The notes under the pieces: model-generated
Database searches by the model: none
What the model was told of the DNA's origin: nothing
Seen by the model: the letters and a program-made list of their open reading frames with translations, nothing else
Translations under genes and position numbers: made by a program
DNA from: Epiperipatus broadwayi
Lineage: Eukaryota; Onychophora; Udeonychophora; Euonychophora; Peripatidae
DNA: 64,000 nt
Reading direction: 5' to 3'
NCBI GenBank assembly: GCA_028023455.1
Contig: JAQFVV010000285.1
Location: forward strand, 995,501 to 1,059,500
Shown here: positions 24,301 through 34,547 of the stretch, in pieces
How positions within the stretch are numbered: position 1 is the stretch's first letter
Layout: every line of letters begins with the position of its first letter

Positions 24301-27300
24301 CATACATTATATTGACAACAAACTTTATTAAAATATGCATAAGTTTTGATTTATAATATCAACATGATACAACATTACGGAAGAAGCTTAGAAGTAATTA
24401 TATGATTCTTTCATAAATAATTTTGATATTTTATTTATGTTTAGTATTAGAATGATGTTTATTATTTATCTAAGTAATTATTTTATTTTTGCAATTTAGA
24501 AAAGGATTTTAAAAGTCTATATTTTTGTGTATTTTGTTTATTGAATAAGTTAAGTTACGTTATGAGTAGAAGCCTATATTTTGATTGAAGTTTATTAAGT
24601 ATAGACGATGTAGTATAGGTAATTTGGATAACGAATATTTTGTTTGAAGTTGATTTTTGTTTCCGGAAATTTTGAATAAATTTAGAATGTATTGTATAGA
24701 TAGAAATTTATTAGAAAAGGTTAGTAAAGCACATAAAGTAAAATAATGATTTTTTTTTTTTTACATAGAAAAGAATCATAGAATTTATCTAAGGTAATGC
24801 TTTATGAATTTAGAATTGATAAATGATTTAAATAATAATATTTGAACAATAGAAATACATAATGCATATTTGATAAAACATATAACAGGAATTACATTAA
24901 GTAAAGTATAATTACAGTCAATTATTTGTTTACATTACAAAGATACATTAATTTTATAAAGTTATTAAGCAATGCTAATAATAAAGTAAATATATGATGA
25001 TACATTATAAATGTAATATTTAATTAATGTAGTTATTTAATAGGTAGAGCTACATTATGAACACATGCTACATAAATAATCTTGACATATATTGCTATTT
25101 GTAGTAATTAAAGTACACTGCTATTTATTTAAAAAAATTAAGTTTTAAAACACACTGTAATATTATAATATGGCATTTGAAAGAATGTATAATTGTTTAT
25201 TAAGTACATGAGTTAATAACAGTGTAAGCCTCTTATATTTGTATTTCTTATTTTTTTATTTTATTTGTTGTCATAAATTCTAAATTGTATATAGTGTAAA
25301 TAAATTTTATTTGAAGTTATTGTAAATAAATTTGTTAATTTGTTTTAAAAGTGTGTCGAGTTTCATTATTTTTCACCACAGCATTTTGACATCAGATGAT
25401 TTGAAATAAACATAATATTTGCACAAAATGAATTTGTTATTATTACTTAGAATTGAATACTATATTTACTTAACATTATTTTATAAGAATTGATTGACAT
25501 GAACATAAATATTACAATGGTCACAAGATGATTATAATACACATTATAAGAATACAGTATTGTTTATTGCCACAGATTATTAAGTATAAGATTTTGATCT
25601 ATTTTAAAATGAAGATACCATATGAAATAAAAGATCTACATATAATTATTTATTTATTTAGTGATTAATTATATAAGAAAAATAGATGAGATTAAATTAC
25701 ACTTTAAGATTATTATTTATTATTATTATTAAAATAAGTTAGGTGTATCTAAGTTTGATATAAAATCCCACATCATACTTATTTACATAATTTATTATTA
25801 TTTTAAAAACTTAGAAGAACCTGAGATTATTTAATTATATTTTAAGTTAAAAGTTAGGAATTATTTTAGTATTATTAAAGATAATATATTTCATTTTAAA
25901 AGTCATAAGAATGCTATAGATGTAGTGGTAAGATAATAAGGTAGTAGTAGTATTCTTATGCCATTGAGACAGTATCTTGGGAGATATTGACTCAGTGTAA
26001 ATCTGCTTATTACTTTGTAACTTTACTTCACAGTCTCATAATTTTATTAAATACTTATTTAATTAGTATAATATAGAACTATATTGATTTTGATGATTGA
26101 TAATAAATTTAATTAATATATGATAATATAAAAGTATATTAAAGATAGATATGCAAATTTTAATTAAGCAGAATAATGTAACTGAGCTAGTTGTATTTTA
26201 AACTATTTTATATATCAAGAAGTAAGGGTACAATATATATATATATATCAAAAACAACTTGCTTTATTAAATTTGACTTTTCATAAATCTAAGCATTAAT
26301 ATAGAAATCAAACTATTAATTCTGGTGTGGAGATTCAGATGTTTTAGCCAACAGACAATAGAATGTTGATTTTAAACCGTGTATTGTAAGAGAGGACAGT
26401 CTGGACATTTTTATCTAGAAGACAGTTTAACATGTAAAAAAATGTATTCAAGGAATGACCATATATTCTTAAAATTATAGTCACAATATATATATATATA
26501 TATTCTCACTGAATTGAATATGTAAATATAATTAACTTCATAGACAACTATATATTTTAATCCTATATTTATTTTTATTTTATAAAGGTTTTAAAAGAAA
26601 TAACCACCAAGTGATATATAGATATATTCTTACAATATTTTATTTACTGCTTCAATAGATGTGATAATGTAAAAATTACGTATTTATATCTTGGTTAATA
26701 GGAGTTGTATTAATAGGTTAAACAGCATATACTAATATTAAATCCAAGCCTTGAAAGCAAAAGTGTCGCAATTCATATTTATATATAAATCAAACCATCA
26801 ATTCTGAAGTAAATATTTAACAATTTCAAGCTATTCGATTAAATAACAATGAACGAACTTGTTCTTAAACGTATGTTTATAGAATGGTTAGTCTGGAATT
26901 TTTTACAGCTATAATTTACATATAATAACCTTTGATTGGTAGTGTATTAAATATATATAATACAGACAGTTTCTAAAAAATTTCATCCACTCTTAAAATT
27001 ATTATATATTAATTGAGCCCTTGAATTATACTATTACTTGTTAGATTTAGTTTTGCTAATTTGGTTTTAAAACTTTTTATACATTAATGCTGCTGAGCTC
27101 ACTTTTGAATTTATATATTTAGTTTAGGTATTGTTTTTTTTAAAAAAATAAATAAAAATAACTTAGAGATGAGTTTTATGTTTAACACAGTTGATTTCAG
27201 TTGTATTTTGCTATCAAAAATTTCTAAATGATCAGCATTCTTTTTGAATTCGTATATTAATTGTTTTTCCATTTATAAAATATAAAAAAACACATTAATA

Positions 27301-27345
27301 AAAATACCAAAATAAATTGGCCAAAGATATAGACTATCTTACTAT
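21321..27345. other. Very AT-rich tract without a supported gene
   Basis: About 6 kb of very AT-rich sequence with short (TA)n runs (for example 21860-21872, 21981-21994, 26233-26248, 26486-26502). No transposon family was recognised. It includes a possible promoter-led unit near 22.9 kb and AATAAA-type sites near 25.3 kb, listed separately. Confidence 0.4.
22902..23324 (+). promoter_or_regulatory. TATA-box-like site followed by short ORF
   Basis: TATATAAG at 22902-22909 is followed about 30 bases later by a pyrimidine-rich start-like stretch (CTCTCTAC at 22932) and, at 23139-23324, a 61-codon frame starting in the context ATCAATGG. The first half of the frame (METSRIGEIYQKLYARKV) looks protein-like; the second half looks random. 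AATAAA sites occur at 25300-25330. It could be the start of an LTR element or a short gene. No family was recognised and no matching 3' LTR was seen. Confidence 0.25.
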
Positions 27346-27359
27346 TTTTTTTTATTGTT

Positions 27360-27466
27360 TTTTTCTTTCTCATGTGTCGTAGCATCAGCCGAGAAGTGAA
27401 CCCGCTAACCCGGGACAACTGCTTGTAAAGCAGCCGTCGCTGACCTTTCGACTACCAATGCTTGAC
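27360..27466 (-). mobile_element. tRNA-derived SINE, copy 2
   Basis: Minus-strand copy of the SINE at 8.0 kb, with the same anticodon-arm-like hairpin and CCCGGGTTxxCGGG region but an 8-base insertion (CCCGCTAA-like) next to the B box. The T-run and pyrimidines at 27345-27369 mark the A-rich tail. A short duplication TTATTGTT flanks it (27352-27359 and about 27469-27475). Confidence 0.75.
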
Positions 27467-27479
27467 ATTATTGTTAATG

Positions 27480-28400
27480 CATATTTTAGTCAAAAATTGA
27501 AATATATACCTAAGAATATAGTCTATATTTGCAGGCAAAAGAAGGCTTAAAATAATAGTAAATTAATATCTAAGCAAAATCATTTGATAGCGATTACAAA
27601 TTTAAGTTAAATCCTGTTATTCCTTCTGCCCCTGTTGTTGCTGGATGGAGAAAAATGTTTTTAGGTTTGGTTTTTATATTTTAAAAAAGAAAAAAAGAAG
27701 CTACTTGTGAGTTTTTCAAAAACCAGAATGGCAACCTGTATTTTTGATAAATATACAATTTTGAATGCCTACAAACTCCTGAAGATGACTTACTTGTTAA
27801 ATTAAAAAAATATTAATGAATTGATTATTAAATTTAAAAAAGTGATATATTCCAATAAATTTCATTCGGAATCTTTATTTACTTTTTTTTTACTTATATT
27901 ACAATATGGAGGTTTCAATTCTGCTTGCTCTGTCGGCACTCAGATTTATTGACATCTGGAGTAGAGATATAATGTAAATTGAATGAGGAAAAAATCAACT
28001 GGATTCATGCAACCAACAATACAGCCAACATGAATAAAGTGTACATATTGTAAATACATACATATATTTTATTCATTTTTTTAAAAACAAATAAAGCATA
28101 CACATGATTAATTTTTCCCACAATTATTTCTTATTTTAAAATAATAGTAATAATAGAAATAAAATACATTTTTGCAACCGTTTTTGTAAACATTTTCCGG
28201 GGGCCCTTAAACTGTAGACTTATGAAAAATACTAGCTGTAATCTTTATTTATATGAAAACCCACAAGCCTAAAAATAATTTAATATAATTACATGATTGG
28301 ATGATGTAATATATAATATTATAATCATTTTTGTTTTACAGTATTAAACCTTAACTTATGTTTAATGTCAACATTTATCAATTGCTTGTACAATAATTTT
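27480..28400. other. AT-rich tract, no gene seen
   Basis: No gene or repeat family recognised. A GC-rich nonanucleotide around CCGGGGGCCC lies at 28198-28206. Confidence 0.35.
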
Positions 28401-28960
28401 GAAATGCATCTTGGGGGCATTTGTCTTTTATTATATCTTTATTTATATGTATTTGAAAAGAATGGGAAAGTGTGGGTGTGTTTATTATATCTATAAAGAT
28501 ATTGCATACTGAACAGAGAAAGGTGAATAGCTCCGTGTAAGTAAATTGAAAAAATCAGATTTATTAATCTTTAATTGAGGTTTAAAGTTTATACTTGTGC
28601 TAGAGATAATCTCTATTTCGGAAAATGATTAGTAATAATCATTAGTGTATTTATCTGAAATGGATGGCGTCAAAGTTGTGAGTGGAGGAAGTTTGACCAT
28701 GGTAAATGAAAATGTAACAATGTACTCTAGATAAATACTTTGCGTATAATAGAGATATATATGAGAGATAGTGATCTGGGCCAACTGATGAGTGCTGGTT
28801 CAGCACGAAATGCATCTTGGGGGTCGTTTGTCTTTTATTATATCTTTATTTATATGAATTTGAAAAGAATTGGTGAAGTGTGGAGGTGTTTATTATATCT
28901 ACAATATTTTTATCTTTCTAATAAAAAATATATATATTTACTTTCACGCTTTTAAGTAAT
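28401..28960 (+). mobile_element. Retrozyme-like tandem element, 406-bp monomer (family B1)
   Basis: A segment starting GAAATGCATCTTGGGGG at 28401 recurs in direct orientation at 28807, and the downstream 90 bases or so also match (TTGTCTTTTATTATATCTTT in both). The distance between equivalent points is 406 bp. The second junction contains a complete hammerhead motif; the first keeps only the part from GAAA onwards. Tandem units separated by hammerheads are the published layout of retrozymes, which give unit-length circular RNAs. No protein is encoded. A related diverged copy lies on the minus strand at 32.57-32.77 kb. Confidence 0.7.
28781..28820 (+). ncRNA. Type I hammerhead ribozyme candidate, intact (family B1)
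   Basis: CCAA (28781-28784) pairs with TTGG (28817-28820) as stem I. The conserved box CTGATGA is at 28785-28791. Stem II, GTGCTG with CAGCAC (28792-28806), has six perfect pairs closing a three-base loop. GAAA is at 28807-28810, followed by the short TGCA turn and ATC (28814-28816), which satisfies the NUH rule. Predicted cleavage after 28816. All invariant core positions are present. Confidence 0.8.
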
Positions 28961-29390
28961 ACATTTTGCTTATTTTATTAATGACTTATATATTATTATA
29001 GAGACTAAAATAACATGAATGTTTTTCATATCAGTTTAAATTGTAGTCGCTTCTATCTTGTTTTTATTTAAAAGCTAATCTAATTCAAAAGTCGGTAAGT
29101 TAAAACACAAAAGATAATTAATTTTTTTTTTAAAAAATAACTCTCATAATAATAAATGATATTGGTTAATTTAAGGCTAATGAACTAATAATATTAATGA
29201 ATAATTTATTATGATTGCGGTACAGTTTATATACATATTTAGATAATAAAATATACATAAGTAAATATCTATTGTAAACAAAAGTTTTTATTTATTTGGG
29301 TCATTTAAAATAAAAGAAAAAAAAGTGGGTAATTTTAAAAAGTGTTATAATAAAATAAAATATTTGAACTTTTTTACTCAGAATTCTTAA
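28961..29390. other. AT-rich tract, no gene seen
   Basis: No gene or repeat family recognised. Confidence 0.35.
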
Positions 29391-29394
29391 TATA

Positions 29395-29610
29395 GATTGT
29401 TTGAACTCAGACTTTCACATGACCCTCAACTATCCACGCTATCTCATACTGCAGGAACACTTGATCACACACATGTTGAAAAAATAAATAATCACCACTC
29501 GGCGTATTTCGTGCTAAAAACAGCACTCATCAGTTGGTCCAGATTACCATTTCCACACATATATGCAATCAAAGCTCAGCTTATATTAAGATAGCCAATC
29601 TTAATATTTT
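29395..29610 (-). repeat. Family B2 repeat with hammerhead
   Basis: Minus-strand copy ending at a TTAAGAT-like boundary near 29590, close in sequence to the 6.1-kb copy. It carries the ribozyme motif listed separately. The 65-codon plus-strand frame covering it is a by-product of the repeat. Confidence 0.7.
29495..29538 (-). ncRNA. Hammerhead motif, core intact (family B2)
   Basis: Minus strand: CCAA, then CTGATGA (29533-29527), stem II GTGCT/AGCAC with a six-base loop (29526-29511), GAAA (29510-29507) and a short stem III region. The cleavage triplet after the TACG turn is uncertain, and stem I downstream is weaker than in family B1. Confidence 0.6.
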
Positions 29611-30440
29611 AATAGACTTAAGAAATTCATATGTTTGAGTCACTTAACGTCTTAATTTACTGGATCTTGAGCTCCAAGTTTCTTTAATCTAACAATGCAT
29701 TTAATCGTAAAATACAAAAAAGACTACTATAAATGACCTGTTCTCCTAAAATTTATTAAGATCATACTTATTGTCATATTTAGAAGTTCATTGACTTTAT
29801 ATTTGTCACAACTTCCCTCTTTATCAAGGGTTCTAAGAACTTTGTGAGTTAACCAATAGTATGAAAGTAGAAAGAACAATGAAATGTAGAGTTTATTTAC
29901 TAATGTACCAGTGATGAAGCAATGTTCATTGTAAAAAAAAAGAAATTAAATAAAGATGATAACTTTCAAAGCAGAACAATTCTTATTAAATTTAAATATA
30001 AAAACAATGTTTAAAGTAGCGTTAATTTTTTTTTACAAATAATCAATGTAGTTTTATAAAACTAATTAATACTTATATAAGGCTAAAACCTTAGTACATG
30101 CGCCTTGAGTATAAGTATTACATGTTGACATCGCGCTTAATAAGAATTAATATTTAAAACTAATTAATATTATTTGCTTTAATTTAGTTTGAATATTAGA
30201 AAATAAATCTTGATTTTAAAATGTATAAAACTTCTATTATTACTGACATTCAAATACTTAACTATATAAATAAAATTCAGATATATATCCAGGAGAATAC
30301 AAAGCAAGCAGTGAGTCAAAGAACTGGTTCTATATATGTAACAAACAAATAAAAAGCACTAAAATATAATATGACCACATTTACTTTTCTGCCCACTATT
30401 AGAATAATTTTAAACTATTATTAATTCATTTTCTTATATA
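29611..30440. other. AT-rich tract with partial Penelope-type end
   Basis: Mostly featureless. Around 30055-30175 a segment resembles the right end of the Penelope fragment at 50.84-51.43 kb (CGCTTAATAAGAATTAATA versus CGCTAATAAGAATTAATA) and is itself flanked by AAACTAATTAATA in direct or inverse form. Confidence 0.4.
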
Positions 30441-30537
30441 TAGCTGTATTTTTTATATTGGACTATTTCCATCATCTAATATGTGTGTTGAATGTCTTTA
30501 GAAAAGTTTAATTTTAGTTAAGTATTCCAAATGGATT

Positions 30538-30622
30538 CAACTGTTAGTAATATCACAGCAAACAGGTTAGTATATGCACCAACTATTAGTAATATCACAG
30601 CAAACATGTTAGTATATGCACA
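30538..30622 (-). repeat. 42-bp minisatellite, left arm (about 2 copies)
   Basis: Two units of the 42-bp repeat in the orientation opposite to the right-arm array. Confidence 0.85.
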
Positions 30623-30662
30623 ATGTTTCAAGAGATATTTTTCTCCCCACTTCTTCAGGTGT
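30622..30662 (-). ncRNA. Hammerhead-like motif in Penelope terminal repeat
   Basis: Minus strand: CTGAAGA (30658-30652) fits the CUGANGA box, and TTGAAAC (GAAA at 30629-30626) closes a purine/pyrimidine segment in which GGGAGA can pair with TATCTCTT only partly. GCAACA upstream can pair with TGTTGTGC-like sequence downstream. It is degenerate but in the position where Penelope-like elements carry hammerheads. The mirror copy is at 31309-31345. Confidence 0.5.
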
Positions 30663-30689
30663 TGCTGGCCTGACCAGTGACATTACTAG

Positions 30690-30775
30690 CATGGGATTCG
30701 AACCTGGGTCCTTAGATTTTTGATTATTGAATTTTAAGGTAATGCTTTAACCACTGAGCCATCCTGCCAAAGGCA
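30690..30775 (-). other. tRNA-like module inside Penelope element
   Basis: Minus strand: an A-box-like TGGCTCAGTGGTTAAAGC and a B-box GGTTCGAATCCC about 40 bases apart, as in a tRNA gene with a long middle. The acceptor arms do not pair. It lies between the endonuclease gene and the hammerhead-like segment. A diverged counterpart occupies the same place in the second family 1 copy (34810-34900), so it belongs to the element and is not a chance insertion. Confidence 0.6.
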
Positions 30776-30799
30776 ACAGTATGTAGTAATTTCCAATAC

Positions 30800-31240
30800 T
30801 TATCTATGAGGTTCTTCCTGATTTCTCCACTTTTTCCTCAGAGCAAAGTTGATTAGTGGTTTCCATACATTATGTATAGTCACACTAGGTTGGCTTATGG
30901 GATTTTTTGCCATTGTGATGTGAGCAGCTTCTTTAAATTTTCTTCTTTGTACCTTTTCTTCTTTATCTAATTTTTTCATATTTTCCCAATCGAACATATG
31001 TTCATTGGTCCATACATGATCTGCTACTGTAGACACTACTGTTTTCTCTCTTCTAATCATCAGTTTATGTTCTTGCATGCACTTTTGAATGGGACAGCTG
31101 GTCTCACCAATATATGGTCTTCCACATTCACATGGTATTTCATAGATGTAGTTTTTTCTTTTCAGCATTTCAAATTTAGGCTTCGTAGATGTTAGAATTC
31201 CTTGTAGTGTGGTATGGATCTGAAAAGCTGTTCTGATGTT
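30800..31240 (-). pseudogene. Penelope-like GIY-YIG endonuclease, C-terminal part
   Basis: Minus-strand open frame ending at 30800. The coding-like portion covers about 150 residues. The N-terminal part (IADKLRKICNQYNIRTAFQ...) matches the linker between reverse transcriptase and endonuclease in Penelope-like proteins. It is followed by YIYEIPCECGRPYIGETSCPI, in which the Y-x(9-11)-YIG motif of GIY-YIG nucleases is seen, then the conserved downstream region with H (DHVWTNEHMFDWE) and the KEEKVQRRKFKEAAHI segment. The frame is intact here, but the reverse transcriptase upstream is absent, so the open frame upstream of about 31300 runs into the terminal-repeat minisatellite and is spurious there. 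It would nick target DNA for retrotransposition. Confidence 0.85.
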
Positions 31241-31308
31241 ATACTGATTGCAGATTTTCCTTAATTTGTCTGCTATTTTTAGAATGTATGGATACACTAC
31301 AGTAACAC

Positions 31309-31345
31309 CTGAAGAAGAGGGGAAAAAATACCTCTCAAAATGTTG
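31309..31345 (+). ncRNA. Hammerhead-like motif, right arm copy
   Basis: CTGAAGA (31309-31315), then GAGGGG...CCTCTC, which can form a four-pair stem II (GAGG/CCTC), then CAAAA where GAAA is expected. Core position G12 is lost, so it is probably inactive. Confidence 0.5.
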
Positions 31346-31652
31346 TGCATATACTAACCTGTTTGTTGTGATATTACTAACAGTTAGTGCATATACTAAC
31401 CTGTTTGCTGTGATATTACTAACATTTGTTTGCTGTGATATTACTAACAGTTGGTGCATATACTAACCTGTTTGCTGTGATATTACTAACAATTGGTGCA
31501 TATACTAACCTGTTTGCTGTGATATTACTAATAGTTGGTAAATATACTAACCTGTTTGCTGTGATATTACTAACATTTGTTTGCTGTGATATTACTAACA
31601 GTTGGTGCATATACTAACCTGTTTGCTGTGATATTACTAACAGTTGAATGCA
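31341..31652 (+). repeat. 42-bp minisatellite, right arm (about 6-7 copies)
   Basis: Units of 42 bp containing GCATATACTAACCTGTTTG, with two shorter units of about 25 bp (near 31424 and 31573) that have lost the first part. Low divergence between units. Several open frames reading AVILLTVGAYTNLF-type repeats are translations of this array and are not genes. Confidence 0.9.
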
Positions 31653-31929
31653 TTTGGAATATTTAACTAAAATGAAACTTCTCTAAAGACATTCATCACA
31701 CATATTAGATGATGGAAATAGTCCAATATAAAAATACAGCTAGAACCTATCACAAACATTCAGAAAAACACTGTCTTATATAGTTTGCTATAGCAGAACA
31801 CAGCTGTAAATTCTGAAACGCAATAATCTATAAATAACAGAATAGCTTTATATACTCCATTTTTTCAAACTTCTTATGACTCCCAAGAAATAAATAATGC
31901 AATTATTTTTTATTACCAATTAACTGCAA

Positions 31930-33094
31930 AATAGAAGGTTTTTTAAAGTGCAATCCAGAGCCTACCATCTATTGCTTTTCTTTTATCACTTCAATCAGCT
32001 TTGCTTTCTCATCACTGATTTCATATATGCTCCTAGAGGTCATATGCCATCTTCCATTGCTAATCTATTGCCATCTTTTTGATGATATGTCTATGCATAT
32101 TTTATTTAAGCTTTATATTTTTTTATTGAAGTTAGTGATCCTTGTTTATTTTCTATCCAATATACTTTATTTTTATCTCTTATTGTTATTCCAATATACA
32201 CTTCCTTAATTTTTTTGTGTGACCTGAAGTCTCTGTATTATTTCTTTCTTAAATATTCAACACTTAGATTCATAATTAACCAATGATAAATATTTGGAAT
32301 TAAACTGTATCTCACTTGAAAAACTAAGGTTGTTTGCAAATGCATGCAAAGTGAGAGAGAGAGAGAGAAAGTGATCTGACTTTTAGCAATAGTGAATGGT
32401 TGGAATATGATGGGATAAGATGAAAGAAGTGCTAATAAAACGTCAAAAACTGAAAATATTTATTGACTTTGCAATACTTGTTCACTCTTTCACAAAGTGA
32501 CAAAACATATATTTTTTAATAATCTCCACACTTCCTCTTTTTTTTATTCTTCATATAAATAAAGATACAATAAAATACAAATGATCCCCGATATGCATTT
32601 CGTGCTGAACCAGCACTCATCATTTGGCCCAGGTCACTAGCTATTATATATATCTTCATTACATGAAGAGTATTTATCTATGGCTGAATTGTCACCTCTT
32701 TATTTACAACCGCCAAACTTACTTCACTCACAACCTCGGCTTTGTACATTTTCGATAAACCTAATTACGTTTATCATTAATCATTTATTAAAGTAAAGTT
32801 TTTCTTTATTAACAAAAAAAAACTAATATTAACTCTATATGTAACAAAAATTCAGATATTTGATAATCCTAGGTCACCTGAAAGGCAAAGATTGCCCATG
32901 AAATGCATAACTTAGTTACAGAAAATGGCAAATGTTCTGCACTGGTAGATAGTTGTAATATTGGTAAAAGTTGAGATAAAATGGGCATTGGTAAAAAACA
33001 AAGAAATATTGGTCTTCATTTTCAAGAAAATCATACTTCCTTTTACTATTAAGATGTTTCTCTATCAAAAGAACTTCACTCATGTTTAGTTCTA
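31930..33094 (-). mobile_element. RTE LINE fragment, 3' part of an interrupted copy
   Basis: Minus strand. Blocks around 31985-32250 and 32990-33110 align with the RTE region at 2.9-3.4 kb. The TTTTACTATTAAGATGTTTC segment at 33044 corresponds to 3326 and 9290. It holds a hammerhead-bearing repeat at 32.57-32.77 kb and is interrupted on its right by the palindromic Penelope insertion, beyond which the LINE resumes. Confidence 0.6.
32570..32770 (-). repeat. Family B1 repeat, minus strand, hammerhead with mutated box
   Basis: Diverged relative of the 28.4-kb element. Stem II, GTGCTG/CAGCAC, is perfect (32616-32602). GAAA follows, but the first box reads ATGATGA (32623-32617), so the first conserved C is lost. 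Upstream, CTCACAACCTCGG and the GATAAATACTC-like region match the body of the 28.4-kb unit. Confidence 0.65.
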
Positions 33095-33110
33095 TGATTA
33101 ATTTTATACA

Positions 33111-33881
33111 GAAAAAGAATCAGAATTAAAACCAATTCTTTTTTTATGTTGCACTTCAAGTATACAATAGTCAATAATATGTTTAAAAATACATATATAC
33201 AAGCAACAAAGATTACAAATTATAAAATTATCATAGAAAAGCCTTTTTCAGCAAATTATGTTTTTTTCCCTTTTCAATATGTCTCCAGAATACCACGATT
33301 TAAAGTACATAAAGCGACATCTATATCAATACATGAGAGAAGATAGATAAACAAATGGATATCCGACACGATCTAATATGTGATATTTTTTTCCAATCCT
33401 ACTACAAAATTACCATTATATATATTGAATGGATATATATCCACATATATTAAGTGTTCTAGATTATATTAAAAATGTTAATAGACGTAAAATATATGAA
33501 ACAAACTATGTCATATATAATAAAAACAACTGTATGAATATATACAAAAAATCCATTAAGTTGAATAATAGGTGGTTAATGGATAAAGAATGGATAGTTA
33601 ATTAATATATGTGGATATATATCCATTCAATATATATAATGGTAATTTTGTAGTAGGATTGAAAAAAAAAATCACATAATAGATCGTGTCGGATATCCAT
33701 TTGTTTATCTGTCTTCTCTCATGTATTGATATAGATGTCGCTGTATGTACTTTAAATCGTGGTATTCTGGAGACATATTGAAAAGGGCAAAAAACATAAT
33801 TTGCTGGAAAAGGCTTTTCTATGATAATTTTATAATTTGTAATCTTTGTTGCTTGTATATATGTATTTTTAAACATATTAT
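33111..33881. mobile_element. Palindromic Penelope insertion (family 2) with 16-bp TSD
   Basis: Two inverse copies of a terminal repeat of about 300 bp (left 33140-33450, right 33600-33881) enclose a short coding remnant. TGATTAATTTTATACA occurs at 33095-33110 and again at 33882-33897, and the RTE sequence is continuous across the insertion. The left arm runs about 40 bp further than the right. The same terminal repeat and coding end make up the outer arms of the palindrome at 43.0-45.2 kb. Confidence 0.85.
33453..33604 (+). pseudogene. Penelope-like endonuclease C-terminus (family 2)
   Basis: About 50 codons between the two terminal repeats: LDYIKNVNRRKIYETN ... NNCMNIYKKSIKLNN ... LMDKEWIVN, then stop at about 33601. 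It is the same C-terminus as at 44.73-44.87 and 43.29-43.45 kb. It lies downstream of the GIY-YIG motif in the longer copy, so only the tail of the protein was copied. Confidence 0.75.
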
Positions 33882-33897
33882 TGATTAATTTTATACA

Positions 33898-34547
33898 TTA
33901 TATTTTTATCTATAAGCATAATATGATCACATTATCTTCTAATTCATTATTATCCATCTTTCTTTTTTTTTTTTTTTTTTGATAAATCACTGTAGATTTA
34001 TTAGCATTTAGCCCTAATTGTTTGTTTTTATCTATCATGTAATTTTTTATTGAAGCTCTTAAGTACTTTAAAAAAACCACACAACTACATTATCTTCAAA
34101 ATGAAAATGGTTTTAATTAATTACCATTTACTTTTATTCCTTTGCTTTCTACTTCAATCCAGCAAAACATGTCTCAAATTGCTAATTGATCACTTAGCTA
34201 AACCTAAAGTTTCTTTCTAATATTGCATTGAACCACTGCTGCTGAATCTTTATAAATATTCTTTAAAATGTGATACTAATCTGGGTCTATGTCTTGAAGT
34301 TTAATCATTTATTTGTAACAGAAATGCTCAAAAAATCAAGGTCTTTTGTAATAATCTACAAATCTAAACCATATTTGGCAATTCATACTAGTTGTTATAA
34401 GATTTATTATATTAAAACAACTTTTATTATCAGCTTGTTTTTTGGATTAATTTAAGTTCAAAGTTATCTGCAGAGAAGGTATAATGATAGTAATAAATCT
34501 CTTATTATTTGCCTAATGGTTACTGATGATGTATATTAGATGCGGTA
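33898..34547 (-). mobile_element. RTE LINE fragment, middle part
   Basis: Continuation of the LINE interrupted by the palindromic insertion. The minus-strand reading includes the thumb-region segment (KQTIRAKC, corresponding to the NxxKTxxM region) near 34010-34050. A T-run lies at 33961-33981. It is interrupted again by a family 1 Penelope copy. Confidence 0.55.

Larger units (their letters stand above)
30442..31742 (-). mobile_element. Penelope-like element (family 1) within inverted repeats
   Basis: A 1.3-kb unit whose ends are inverse copies: AGCTGTATTTTTTATATTGG at about 30443 and its complement at about 31742. Moving inwards, both arms hold a GAATGTCTTTAGA block, a 42-bp tandem repeat (two copies left, about six right) and a CTGAAGAAG hammerhead-like segment. 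Between the arms, on the minus strand, are a GIY-YIG endonuclease gene and a tRNA-like segment. Terminal repeats in inverted orientation and a C-terminal GIY-YIG domain are known traits of Penelope-like retroelements. The reverse transcriptase part is missing (5' truncated). Confidence 0.85.

Noticed and set aside
23139-25340. Complete LTR retrotransposon led by the 22.9-kb TATA box
   Set aside because: No second LTR, primer site or protein motif was found between the TATA-like site and the AATAAA sites.
31248-31617. Overlapping open frames on both strands with repeated AVILLTVGAYTNLF-type residues
   Set aside because: They are translations of the 42-bp minisatellite. A repeat unit divisible by three stays open in several frames; there is no protein evidence.
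31341-31652. CRISPR-like array
   Set aside because: Units are contiguous 42-bp tandem repeats without unique spacers, in an animal transposon context.
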